This document shows, piece after piece, positions 56,204 through 64,000 of a stretch of DNA of 64,000 bases. Within the stretch, counting starts at the first letter, position 1. The number at the start of each line of letters is the position of its first letter. This DNA is from Janibacter sp. HTCC2649 (lineage in GTDB: Bacteria > Actinomycetota > Actinomycetes > Actinomycetales > Dermatophilaceae): NCBI RefSeq assembly GCF_000152705.1, contig NZ_CH672413.1:1463978-1527977 (forward strand), in the 5' to 3' direction. A program made the translations under genes and the position numbers. Below the pieces are notes generated by a model. That model ran no database searches. It had not been told where the DNA came from and was given only the letters and a program-made list of their open reading frames with translations.

Positions 56204-57490
56204 TCATGCGACCTCTTCGGTCTCGATGTCGGCGCGGTAGGCGACGACGGCGCGGCTCTCGGGACGCAACCACGTGGCAGCGGCGGCGCGCACCTGCTCC
56301 GACGTGATGGCGCGCAGTCGATCCAAGTGGGTGTTGACGAGCTGTGGCTCTCCGTGGAGCAGGGCGTAGTGGCAGATGGCGTCCGCACGCTCCTCCTGGC
56401 TCGCGAGCATCGACAACCAGCCGCGCTCGGCCTGCGCGAGAGCGGCCTCCATCTCGGCCTCCGTGGGGCCTTCGACGGCGAAGCGTTCGAGTTCCTCGAG
56501 GAGGGCGGCCTCGACCTCGTCGGTGTCGGCCTCGGTGGCGATGTCGATGACGATGAAGCCGAGCGACACCCCGTCGACGAAGCCCCACGACGTCGCATGG
56601 GCGCCGAGCGCGGTCTGCTCCTTGCGCACGAGCCGTCGCACCAGCCGCGATGACGCGAGACCGCCGAGGGCGTCGAGGGCCAGGCTCGCGGCGTTGAACT
56701 CCTCGGTCTCGTCCACGGGCAGTCGGAACGCGATGTGCAGCCGGTCGTTGGGCACGTCCTCACGACGCTCCACCCGCACCGGCTCAGTGAGCGGCGGGAG
56801 TGCGTCAACCGGTCCACGGCGCGTCTCGAGATGAGGCTCGATCGAGCCGAAATAGCGCTCCACGAGGGCGAATCCGTCATCGGGAGTGACGTCACCACAC
56901 AGGGTCAGGACGGTGTTGTCGGGCGCGTAGTGACGTCGGAAGAACGCGTGGACGTCCTCGACGCTCGCGGCGTCGAGATCCTCCATCGAACCGATCGTCG
57001 AGTGGTGGTAGGGATGCCCCTCGGGGAAGACCGCGGCGTAGACATCAATGAGCGCGTTGCCATAGGGCTGGTTGTCGTAGCGCTGCCGCTTCTCTTCCTT
57101 GACGACGTCGCGCTGGTTGTCGAGGTTGGCCTGGTTCACGGCGTCGAGAAGGTGACCGTGCCGGTCAGCCTCGAGCCAGAGTGCGAGTTCGAGGGCCCCC
57201 TTCGGGACGGTCTCGAAGTAGTTGGTCCGGTCGAACCACGTCGTCGCGTTGAGCCGGCCACCCTGGGCCATCAGGGCCTCGAAGTGCTCGCCACTCGCGA
57301 CGGCGCGCGACCCCTGGAACATCAGGTGCTCGAAGAGGTGCGCGAATCCGGTTCGCCCGGCGGCTTCGTGGCGTGAGCCCACTCCCACCCAGATGTTGAC
57401 GGTGACATTGGGAACGCTGGGGTCCGGCGAGACGACGACACGCAAACCGTTGGGCAGCGTGCGCTCATGGACCGGGTAGTCGAGCGGCAT
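56204..57490 (-). CDS. M16-family zinc peptidase, catalytic subunit
   Basis: 428 residues. The zinc motif HLFEH (His51-His55) lies in GFAHLFEHLMFQGSRAVASG and the third ligand glutamate in NQRDVVKEEKRQRYDNQPYG. No signal peptide, so it is cytoplasmic. It is transcribed first, followed 79 nt later by its inactive partner; together they should form a clamshell peptidase. The role in actinobacteria is peptide or misfolded-protein clearance, inferred. Confidence 0.93.
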   Translation of the reverse strand: MPLDYPVHERTLPNGLRVVVSPDPSVPNVTVNIWVGVGSRHEAAGRTGFAHLFEHLMFQGSRAVASGEHFEALMAQGGRLNATTWFDRTNYFETVPKGALELALWLEADRHGHLLDAVNQANLDNQRDVVKEEKRQRYDNQPYGNALIDVYAAVFPEGHPYHHSTIGSMEDLDAASVEDVHAFFRRHYAPDNTVLTLCGDVTPDDGFALVERYFGSIEPHLETRRGPVDALPPLTEPVRVERREDVPNDRLHIAFRLPVDETEEFNAASLALDALGGLASSRLVRRLVRKEQTALGAHATSWGFVDGVSLGFIVIDIATEADTDEVEAALLEELERFAVEGPTEAEMEAALAQAERGWLSMLASQEERADAICHYALLHGEPQLVNTHLDRLRAITSEQVRAAAATWLRPESRAVVAYRADIETEEVA

Positions 57491-57548
57491 GACGCCACCC
57501 TACGTGGCGTCCCCGCAAGGCTCGCTGACCCGCCGGTATGCCGTTCGG

Positions 57549-58964
57549 TCAGCTCGCGTGCTCGGCCGCGGCCACGTCCGGCGCGGTCCGATCGGCGGGC
57601 TCGACCCGGTCGGGCGCGATGTGATCCGACTCGACCACGGGGAGCTTGGGCAGGTCCTCGGGTGCCATCTTGCGGATGATGTTGCGCGCCAGGATCTGCT
57701 GCGCCGTCACGGTCCGCTCCGAGCGGCCGCGCCCGATGAAGCTCACCATCCAGTGGAGGAGCGTGGTGATGCGCTGCTTGAAGCCGATGAGGTAGACGAT
57801 GTGGATCGCGAGCCACAGCACCCATGCGAGGAAGCCGGAGAAGCGCAGCTTGCCGACACTCGCGACCGCGCTGAAGCGCGAGATGGTCGCCATCGAACCC
57901 TTGTCGAAGTACGAGAAGGGTTCGGGTGCGGGCTTGCCGTCGAGGCGAGCCTTGAGGTGCTTGGCGGCGTACTTCGCACCCTGGATCGCGACCTGTGCCA
58001 CACCCGGCAGGTTGTCGAGCGCGGCCATGTCACCAACGACGTAGACGTCGGGGCGGCCCGGAAGGGTGAGGTCGGGGTTGACCTTGACTCGTCCGGCACG
58101 GTCGAGCTCGGCGTCGGACTGGTTGGCCAGCATCGCGCCCAGCTCGGAGCCCTGGACACCCGCGGCCCACACCTTGGTCATGGCCTCGATGCGTGAGTGC
58201 GTCCCGTCGGCCTTCTCGATGTCGATACCCGTGGAGTCGACCCCGACGACCTTGGTGCCGAGCTCGACCTCGACACCCATCTTGGTGAGGCGGTTCTTGG
58301 CGGCGTCGCCGAGACGATCACCAAAGGACGGCAGGACCTGGGGTGCGGCGTCGAGCAGGACGATCCGCGCCTGGCGCGTGTCGATGGCCCGGAAGTCCCT
58401 CTTGAGGGTGCGGTGCGCAAGCTCAGCGATCTGACCGGCCATCTCGACCCCCGTGGGCCCAGCACCGACCACGACGAACGTGAGGTAGCGGTCGCGCTCT
58501 GCCGGTGCGGTGGCCAGCTCGGCCCACTCGAAGGCCCCGAAGATGCGGCCGCGCAGCTCGAGGGCGTCATCGATGCTCTTCATACCCGGGGCGTACTCGG
58601 CGAAGTGGTCGTTGCCGAAGTAGGACTGCCCGGCACCGGCTGCGACGAGCAGGGTGTCGAACGGCGTCACGGTCTCGCGACCGAGGACCTCGCTGGTGAC
58701 CGTCTTGGCCTCGAGGTCGATGTTGACCACCGTGCCAAGGATGACGCGGGCGTTCTTCTGCCCGGCCAGGATCTCGCGCGTGCTCGGGGAGATCCCGCCC
58801 TCGGACAGGATGCCGGTCGCGACCTGGTAGAGAAGGGGCTGGAACAGGTGGTGGGTCGTCTTGGCGACGAGGGTGACCTCGATGTCGTCACGTCGCTTCA
58901 GCGCCTGGGTTCCGAAGAGCCCGCCGAAGCCAGATCCGATGACGACTACGCGGTGCGGGGCCAT
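57549..58964 (-). CDS. ndh: Type II NADH dehydrogenase (NDH-2)
   Basis: 471 residues from ATG 58964. FAD site RVVVIGSGFGGLFGTQAL, NADH site FVVVGAGPTGVEMAGQIAEL, quinone-side AAKYAAKHLKARLDG, and C-terminal hydrophobic anchor FSGFLAWVLWLAIHIVYLIG. It passes electrons from NADH to menaquinone without pumping. The tail (DRVEPADRTAPDVAAAEHAS) is low complexity. Confidence 0.96.
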   Translation of the reverse strand: MAPHRVVVIGSGFGGLFGTQALKRRDDIEVTLVAKTTHHLFQPLLYQVATGILSEGGISPSTREILAGQKNARVILGTVVNIDLEAKTVTSEVLGRETVTPFDTLLVAAGAGQSYFGNDHFAEYAPGMKSIDDALELRGRIFGAFEWAELATAPAERDRYLTFVVVGAGPTGVEMAGQIAELAHRTLKRDFRAIDTRQARIVLLDAAPQVLPSFGDRLGDAAKNRLTKMGVEVELGTKVVGVDSTGIDIEKADGTHSRIEAMTKVWAAGVQGSELGAMLANQSDAELDRAGRVKVNPDLTLPGRPDVYVVGDMAALDNLPGVAQVAIQGAKYAAKHLKARLDGKPAPEPFSYFDKGSMATISRFSAVASVGKLRFSGFLAWVLWLAIHIVYLIGFKQRITTLLHWMVSFIGRGRSERTVTAQQILARNIIRKMAPEDLPKLPVVESDHIAPDRVEPADRTAPDVAAAEHAS

Positions 58965-59011
58965 GCTGTGCCTCCCGAGAGACCACCTCGTGTTGCCAGA
59001 GGTGCTAGATG

Positions 59012-59048
59012 CAAAAAACGGCGAGTCGTCAGGTGACGACACGCCGTT
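59012..59048 (-). terminator. U-tracted terminator after the P-loop kinase gene
   Basis: Stem AACGGCG-GTCGTC with GACGAC-CGCCGTT (59017-59030 and 59035-59048) read on the minus strand is followed by six T (A run 59013-59018 on plus). This is the clearest intrinsic terminator in the window. Confidence 0.9.
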
Positions 59049-59137
59049 GTGGTGTGGGTTGCGACCAGTGCGTTCCTGATCTCCTCCATGCTATCGGACC
59101 TCACGCCCCGCGAGCGCCACGGATGGCGTGAAGTGCG

Positions 59138-59824
59138 CTACTCCCCCAGCCGGCGCAGGATCGGATCCTGTGGATCCGTGTGGTCCACGAGGATCGACGC
59201 CCTGGCCTGCGGGTCCTGCTCCGCCAGGTAGATCCGGCAGGCCGCCATGTAGCGGTTGTCGTAGGCCGCCCGAGCCTGCTCGGCCCCACCGAGCTGGCGG
59301 CTGTCTCGAGCGACTCCTCGCTGCATCGCGACACTTTCATCAGCATCGAGGTAGATCACCTCGTCCCAGTGAGCACGCGTGTCGTCACGCTGGATGAACG
59401 TCGCGCCAAAAAGCACGACGGCGCCGGGCGGAGCCAGGGCAGTCTCATCGGTGATGACCGCGTCGGACGGCAGGTCGTGGACGCGTTCAGCGAACTCGCC
59501 GCTGCCACCGGGGCCCAGCGGCAAGAGCACACGCTCCACGAGCGAGTCGAGGTCGTACGCGTCGTCGTAGTAGCCACGTGCCGACTCGCGGCCCTGCCGG
59601 TAGCGGCGCTCGCGGAGGTGGTGGAAGCCGTCGGAGTCGACATGGATGGCCGGGCGACCGAGTGCCTCCACGGCAGTTGCGAGCTCGCCGGCGAAGGTCG
59701 TCTTGCCGACGCCACACACCCCGTCCACCCCCACGCGCAGTCGTTGCCCGGGCCGCTTCTCGACGAGGTGCCGCGCGATGCGGTCCATCAGGTCGGTCCG
59801 GCCCGGTGCTGCGGTCACGCCCAT
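59138..59824 (-). CDS. Uridine-kinase-like P-loop NTPase
   Basis: 228 residues. P-loop VGVDGVCGVGKTTFAGELAT, then HVDSDGFHHLRERRYRQGRE and DDAYDLDSLVERVL, the uridine/nucleoside kinase arrangement; DEVIYLDADESVAMQRGVAR follows. It lacks some residues of classical Udk, so the substrate is uncertain. A start at ATG 59785-59788 (MDRIARHLV) is possible. Confidence 0.82.
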   Translation of the reverse strand: MGVTAAPGRTDLMDRIARHLVEKRPGQRLRVGVDGVCGVGKTTFAGELATAVEALGRPAIHVDSDGFHHLRERRYRQGRESARGYYDDAYDLDSLVERVLLPLGPGGSGEFAERVHDLPSDAVITDETALAPPGAVVLFGATFIQRDDTRAHWDEVIYLDADESVAMQRGVARDSRQLGGAEQARAAYDNRYMAACRIYLAEQDPQARASILVDHTDPQDPILRRLGE

Positions 59825-59862
59825 GAAGTCCTCGCCAGAAGTTGAGTCATGTCGGGAAACGG

Positions 59863-59898
59863 CTTCAGGCCCGGAATCCGAGGATTCCGGGCCTGAAG
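59863..59898. terminator. Hairpin between the kinase gene and tRNA-fMet
   Basis: 17-nt perfect arms (59863-59879 and 59882-59898). On the minus strand it lies downstream of the tRNA gene and terminates it. Confidence 0.88.
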
Positions 59899-59903
59899 TT
59901 TCG

Positions 59904-59977
59904 TAGCGGGGGCAGGATTTGAACCTGCGACCTCCGGGTTATGAGCCCGGCGAGCTACCGAGCTGCTCCACCCCGCG
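59904..59977 (-). tRNA. Initiator tRNA-fMet, anticodon CAT
   Basis: Minus-strand cloverleaf: acceptor CGCGGGG with CCCCGCT (59904-59910 to 59971-59977), C1-U72 mismatch typical of initiator, anticodon loop CTCATAA, and the three consecutive G-C pairs (GGG/CCC) at the base of the anticodon stem. CCA is not encoded. Confidence 0.97.
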
Positions 59978-60129
59978 TCGGGTGAGTGACCTTGCGGCCT
60001 CTCGGTGCCCCCAAGGTTACGGGACACTGGCCCGTGCGCCAAATCGGTTCAGCCGGAAGGCATTCCTGCTTCCCAGCCGCCGGCCCCGGCCACGGGGACG
60101 CCGTCAAACTCGGTGGGAGGATGGCGCCC

Positions 60130-61168
60130 ATGCCGCACAAGGATCGGGCCGGACCCTCGAGGCCACGCACCCTTGACTTCGGCGTTCGGGACCTTGTGCG
60201 ACTCAACCCGGTGCCACCTGGGTCGCACCGCGTCGCACTTCGAGCCGGCCTCAGCGTGGCCGTTCCCCTCCTGGCTGTCATCGCCCTCGACCGGACACCG
60301 TGGGCGTTGTATGCCGCCTTCGGAGCCTTCGCATCGCTCTACGGGCGCAACCACGTGCACCTCCCTCGAGCGGTGATGCAGGCAACGGCAGGTGTCTCCC
60401 TCGTTGCCGCGGTGGGGTTGGGCTCTGTCGTGGCTGCCACGGGCGCCGGGCCGTGGGTCCTGGTGCTCGTCTCCGCCCTCGTTGCCGGGGGGGGGATCCA
60501 TGCTCTCGACGGCGCTCGACTGGCATCCCCCCGGGCCGCTCTTCATGATCTTCGCCTTCGGCACCGTGGCCTCAGCGCCGGGAGGGTGGTCCGACGTCGG
60601 CGTCGCCCTGACGGTCAGTGGATCGAGCGCTGCGTTTGCGCTCGTCGTGGGCAACATCCGCGCAGTGGCCACCCGATCACCGGGCCACCCGCCGCCCCAG
60701 CTGCGCTCACCCTGGGGCCCGGACCCGATGCGGTTCATGATCGCGGTGGGGATCGCTGGTGCGATTTCCTCCGTGGCCGGGATCGGCCACCCGTGGTGGG
60801 CCATGGTCGCCGCCGCAGCTCCCCTGAGCGTCCGCGGCCGAGGGCACCAGGCGCTGCGCGCGGGTCACCGCATCGCCGGAACCCTGCTGGGGCTGGTGAC
60901 GAGTGTGCCGCTGCTGCTCCTCGAACTCGAACCGGTGACTCTCGTCCTCGTGGTCGTCGTCCTGCAGATCGTCACTGAGCTGCTGATCGGCCGCAACTAC
61001 GGCTTGGCTCTGCTCTTCATCACGCCGATGGCGCTGCTCATGGGCCAGCTCGGCGCATCGCAAACTGCACCGCACCTGCTCTTTGACCGGGGGGTCGAGA
61101 CCGTCATTGGCGCTGTTGTTGCCATCGCGATCCTGGCCATACAGAACCGCCGCGCTCACGAGTGGTGA
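60130..61168 (+). pseudogene. FUSC-family (aromatic-acid-exporter-like) membrane protein, frameshifted at a 9-G tract
   Basis: The N-terminal half (MPHKDRAGPSRPRTLDFGVR, then five hydrophobic stretches from SVAVPLLAVIALDRTPWALY to VLVLVSALVAG) reads in one frame up to about 60490; the rest (SMLSTALDWHPPGPLFMIFA to LAIQNRRAHEW at 61168) reads in the +1 frame. The break falls at nine G (60487-60495); eight G would restore one ORF of about 345 residues. ATG 60130 follows GGGAGG. A terminator overlaps the stop. The gene is either a pseudogene, phase-variable, or hit by a sequencing error; its fold is otherwise intact. Confidence 0.8.
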
Positions 61169-61180
61169 GCGCGGCGGTTC
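61144..61180. terminator. Bidirectional terminator overlapping the FUSC stop
   Basis: 16-nt perfect arms (61144-61159 and 61165-61180) with a 5-nt loop, shared with the converging UPF0182 gene. Confidence 0.88.
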
Positions 61181-61203
61181 GGTCCTGATCGAGGCGTGCC
61201 GGG

Positions 61204-64000
61204 TCAGGGCGAAGGACTCGCTGTCGCTGTGGGCGACGGGCTCGCCGAGCCGCTCGGAGTCGGTGTCGGCGTGAGCTGCGGGCTGAGTACCGCAGCGCGG
61301 GCGATGGCGTCCTGGAGGTCCTTCTGAGCGACACCGTATGCCGCGAAGTCGCCCTTCTTGAGTGCCGCCTGGCCCGCCGCGTTGGCGGCTTCGATGTCAC
61401 GGATGACCTCGGCCAGCTGCGCGCCCGGGGTCGTCGTGGGCGTGCCGCCACCGGTGGTCGGCGGAGTTCCGCCCGAGCCGGAGCCACTGTCACCGGCACT
61501 CGCACCCGAGTTGCCGCCGAAGAGACCGTCGAGCGCCTGGTCGAGCGTCTCGCCCCAGGCAATGCGCTTGCCGAAGACCGCGACCGTTGCCTTGTTCTGC
61601 GGGAAGGAGCCACCCTCACGTGACGCCTGGACATACATCGGCTGCACGTAGAGGAGTCCCTCGCCCACAGGCAGGGTGAGCAGGTTGCCGTAGGTCAGCT
61701 GCTTGCCCGACTGGCGGTTCTGCGCGATGAACTGGCTGAGGTTGAGCGGCTCTGTCGGGCTCTGCGATCGAGCCGTCGAGACCTCGATCTGGTTCTGCAC
61801 CTGCCCCGGACCATCGACAGCCGAGTTGCGCGGAAGTTCGAGCAGACGCATCGATCCATAGGTCGAAGCCGGTTTGCCCGCCTCGGAACCAGCATCAGCA
61901 TCCACGGCGAGGAACCCACGCAGAATCTCGCGGCCCGTGCCCGAGGGGATGAAGGTGGTCGTCAACGAGAACGCCGGCGACTTCTGGTCCGGCATGGCCA
62001 GCGACTGGTAGTAGACCGGCTGGTCCTGGGTCGCGTGGGTCGGGTCCTTGGGAACGCGCCAGAAGTCACCACCGCCGTAGAACGAGTTCGCGTCCGTGAC
62101 GTGATAGCTCGACAGGAGCTGGCGCTGGACCTTGAAGAGGTCCTGCGGGTAGCGAATGTGGGTCATGAGCTGGGAGGACATCTCAGACAGCGGCGAGACC
62201 GAGCCGGGGAAGGCCTTGCTCCACGCCTTGAGGATCGGGTCGGTCGTGTCCCACCCGTAGAGCTTGACCGAGCCGTCGGCCGCGTCGACCGTGGCCTTGA
62301 CCGAGTTGCGGATGTAGTTGACCTGTCCCGCACCGGTGACGACGACGCGAGAGGTGGCGCTCACGGAGTCGGACGTGGCCTCGGTGAGGTCGGTGAGCTT
62401 GCTGTTGGGATAGCGCGAGGTGGTCGTGTAGCCGTCGACGATCCACTTCACCCGACCGTCGACGACTGCCGGGTAGGCATTGCCGTCAATGGTCAGCCAC
62501 GGGGCGACCCGCTCGACCCGCTCGCGCGGCTGCCGGTGGTCGAGGATGCGCGAGTCCGAGTTGACCGCATCGGACAGGAGGAACTTCGGCTCGCGGTACT
62601 TCACGGCATACGCAAGCTTGCGGATGAAGGAGCCAATCTTGACCCCGCCCTTGCCGCTGTAGGTGTTGTTGGCCTGTCCGCCCTCCCCCTTGTCGTCGGG
62701 AAAGTCGAACTCGCGGGGCTTGGCATCGGCCGGGGCGCCCACGATGGAGTAGGACGGGGACTGCTCACCGAAGTAGATCCGGGGCTCGTACTCGACGCCA
62801 TTGGGGCCCTTGGTGGAGAACCCGTTCGAGAAGAACTGCGGGTCGCCCTCGGTCGTGCGCTTGTTGCCGTAGGCCCCTATGAAGCCGAACCCGTGGGTGT
62901 AGACGGTGTGGTCGTTGAGCCAGTTGCGCTGACCCTCGGGAATGCCGTCGAGGTTGAGCTCACGCACGGCCACGATCGAGTCGCTCTTCTTGCCGTCGAC
63001 TGCGTAACGGTCGACGTCGAGGATGTCGGGGAAGGCGTAGTACTGACGCAGGCCCTCGAACTGACGGAACGTCGGCGAGACCACGTTGGGGTCGACGAGA
63101 CGAATCCCCGGGATGGTCTCGGCGTCCGCGCGGAGCTGACCGGGCGCGGCGTCGGTGGTGGCGGCATACGGAGTCTTCTTGATGCCGTCGATCGCGAACG
63201 CGGCGCGCGTGGCGTCGATGTTGCGCTGGATGTACTTGGACTCGAGCGACTTCTCGGACGGTCGCACCTTGAGCGACTGCACCGCTGCGGGATAGAGCCC
63301 ACCGGCAACGATGGCCAGGACGGTGAGCAGACCGACGCCGATGAGCGGGAGGCGCCAGCTGCGCGTCCAGATCGCGGCGATGAAGAACCCAGCACACATC
63401 ACCGTCGCGACAGCGAGGATCGCCTTGATCGGCAGGACGGCGTTGGCGTCGGTGTAGGTGATGCCAGTGATGAGCTTGGACTCGTGAGTCGTCAGGCTGT
63501 AGCGGTCGAGCCAGTAGGCGGCCGCGCGCACCAGTGCCAGGAGGGAGGCGACGGTCGCGATCTGGATGAAGGCGGCCCGCGTCGTCGTGCCACGACCCGG
63601 GAGCTGGAGCCCGCCATAGACGTAGTGGGTGAAGGCGGCCGCGATGAGCGCAAGCAGCAGGACGACCGTGAAGAAGCTCACGAGGAAGCGCAACCACGGC
63701 AGCGTGAAGACGAAGAAGCCGACGTCCAGATCGAACTGCGGGTCCTTGGTGCCGAACGGAACAGCGTTGCGCCACAACAGGAACGTGCGCCAGGCACCCA
63801 TGGCTGCGGCACCGGCCAGGAGGCCGAGAACTGAGGGGATGACGACGGTGGCGAGGCGACGGAGCGGGTCGAGGACCTGGCGGTACTGGTCGAGGACCTG
63901 GGCCGATGGTGACGTCGGGATGCGCAGCGGACGCGTTCGGTATGCCGTGACAAGACTTGCCGCGACCGCCCCGGCGGTGAGGATGAAGGCGGCGATGAAG
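61204..64000 (-). CDS. UPF0182-family large membrane protein (start beyond the window)
   Basis: At least 932 residues are visible; the reading frame stays open to the right edge (IAAFILTAGAVAASLVTAYR ... PTSPSAQVLDQYRQVLDPLR) so the true start lies outside. The N-terminal membrane part (LRFLVSFFTVVLLLALIAAA; LPIKAILAVATVMCAGFFIA; LPLIGVGLLTVLAIVAGGLY) precedes a large extracytoplasmic domain (YPAAVQSLKVRPSEKSLESK, YIQRNIDATRAAFAIDGIKK). The C-terminus is a Pro/Ser/Thr-rich tail (PTPTPSGSASPSPTATASPS). Conserved across actinobacteria; function unknown. Confidence 0.92.
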   Translation of the reverse strand, partial: FIAAFILTAGAVAASLVTAYRTRPLRIPTSPSAQVLDQYRQVLDPLRRLATVVIPSVLGLLAGAAAMGAWRTFLLWRNAVPFGTKDPQFDLDVGFFVFTLPWLRFLVSFFTVVLLLALIAAAFTHYVYGGLQLPGRGTTTRAAFIQIATVASLLALVRAAAYWLDRYSLTTHESKLITGITYTDANAVLPIKAILAVATVMCAGFFIAAIWTRSWRLPLIGVGLLTVLAIVAGGLYPAAVQSLKVRPSEKSLESKYIQRNIDATRAAFAIDGIKKTPYAATTDAAPGQLRADAETIPGIRLVDPNVVSPTFRQFEGLRQYYAFPDILDVDRYAVDGKKSDSIVAVRELNLDGIPEGQRNWLNDHTVYTHGFGFIGAYGNKRTTEGDPQFFSNGFSTKGPNGVEYEPRIYFGEQSPSYSIVGAPADAKPREFDFPDDKGEGGQANNTYSGKGGVKIGSFIRKLAYAVKYREPKFLLSDAVNSDSRILDHRQPRERVERVAPWLTIDGNAYPAVVDGRVKWIVDGYTTTSRYPNSKLTDLTEATSDSVSATSRVVVTGAGQVNYIRNSVKATVDAADGSVKLYGWDTTDPILKAWSKAFPGSVSPLSEMSSQLMTHIRYPQDLFKVQRQLLSSYHVTDANSFYGGGDFWRVPKDPTHATQDQPVYYQSLAMPDQKSPAFSLTTTFIPSGTGREILRGFLAVDADAGSEAGKPASTYGSMRLLELPRNSAVDGPGQVQNQIEVSTARSQSPTEPLNLSQFIAQNRQSGKQLTYGNLLTLPVGEGLLYVQPMYVQASREGGSFPQNKATVAVFGKRIAWGETLDQALDGLFGGNSGASAGDSGSGSGGTPPTTGGGTPTTTPGAQLAEVIRDIEAANAAGQAALKKGDFAAYGVAQKDLQDAIARAAVLSPQLTPTPTPSGSASPSPTATASPSP

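Noticed and set aside
61204-63801. ATG 63801 as start of the UPF0182 protein
   Set aside because: The frame stays open with family-like sequence to the window edge, so that ATG is internal.

Overview
The window is about 70% G+C by eye, densely packed, and rich in gene families typical of Actinobacteria: an SigR/RsrA thiol-stress pair, Ni-superoxide dismutase with its S26 protease, fused 2-oxoglutarate decarboxylase/dehydrogenase (Kgd), the 24-residue ribosomal protein bL37, a Rho factor with a long charged insertion, and the order rpmE-prfA-prmC / rho-thrB-thrC-hom-lysA-argS. Protein flavour suggests order Micrococcales, perhaps Intrasporangiaceae; that placement is inference. I see no insertion sequence, prophage or CRISPR array. 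This is core chromosome with a few unusual spots.

Layout. 1-5.4 kb: ATP synthase operon (atpI-like, B, E, F, H, A, start of G), minus strand. 5.5-9.0: a polyprenyl sugar-phosphate transferase facing glyA and the tRNA threonylcarbamoylation gene. 9.2-11.6: a 24-residue membrane peptide gene, then prmC, prfA and rpmE. 11.8-15.2: a DUF559-type nuclease-like gene between two near-identical hairpins, a Cys/Met PLP enzyme with a divergent AsnC regulator, and a GNAT. 15.3-24.5: rho, threonine and lysine biosynthesis, argS and a lone response regulator. 24.5-29.2: tRNA-Arg(CCG), two CNNM/CBS membrane proteins, and an ABC-2 exporter. 29.4-38.3: kgd, DUF6104, a GDSL hydrolase, an oxidoreductase, homocysteine methyltransferase, malic enzyme and Ni-SOD with its protease. 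38.4-41.2: two membrane proteins with degenerate HD domains behind a small exported Trp-rich peptide. 41.3-47.6: bL37, rsrA-sigR with an exact SigR promoter, ferritin, a hydrolase, YedK/HMCES, DoxX, aroA and rsgA. 47.7-53.8: an oligopeptide ABC importer. 54-64: hisN-type phosphatase, an M16 peptidase pair, NDH-2, a nucleoside-type kinase, initiator tRNA, a frameshifted FUSC-like membrane protein, and the 5'-truncated start of a UPF0182 protein.

Two observations stand out. First, the octamer GTATGCCG/CGGCATAC occurs about 42 times by hand count, against roughly 2 expected from base composition. It is split evenly between strands, often forces rare codons (TAT, ATA, GCA), and appears several times as inverted pairs inside terminator-like hairpins. 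It behaves like an uptake-sequence or HIP1-type iterated motif. Second, an unannotated 51-codon gene encodes a secreted peptide whose mature form would end in GWTWTPQNAGWTW. It sits immediately upstream of the two membrane HD proteins and could be a peptide-signal/sensor system.

Most other genes are housekeeping: energy (ATP synthase, NDH-2, Kgd, malic enzyme), translation (glyA, prfA, prmC, rpmE, bL37, argS, two tRNAs, rsgA), amino acid and aromatic synthesis (hom, thrC, thrB, lysA, aroA, hisN), and redox or iron stress (SigR/RsrA, Ni-SOD, ferritin).
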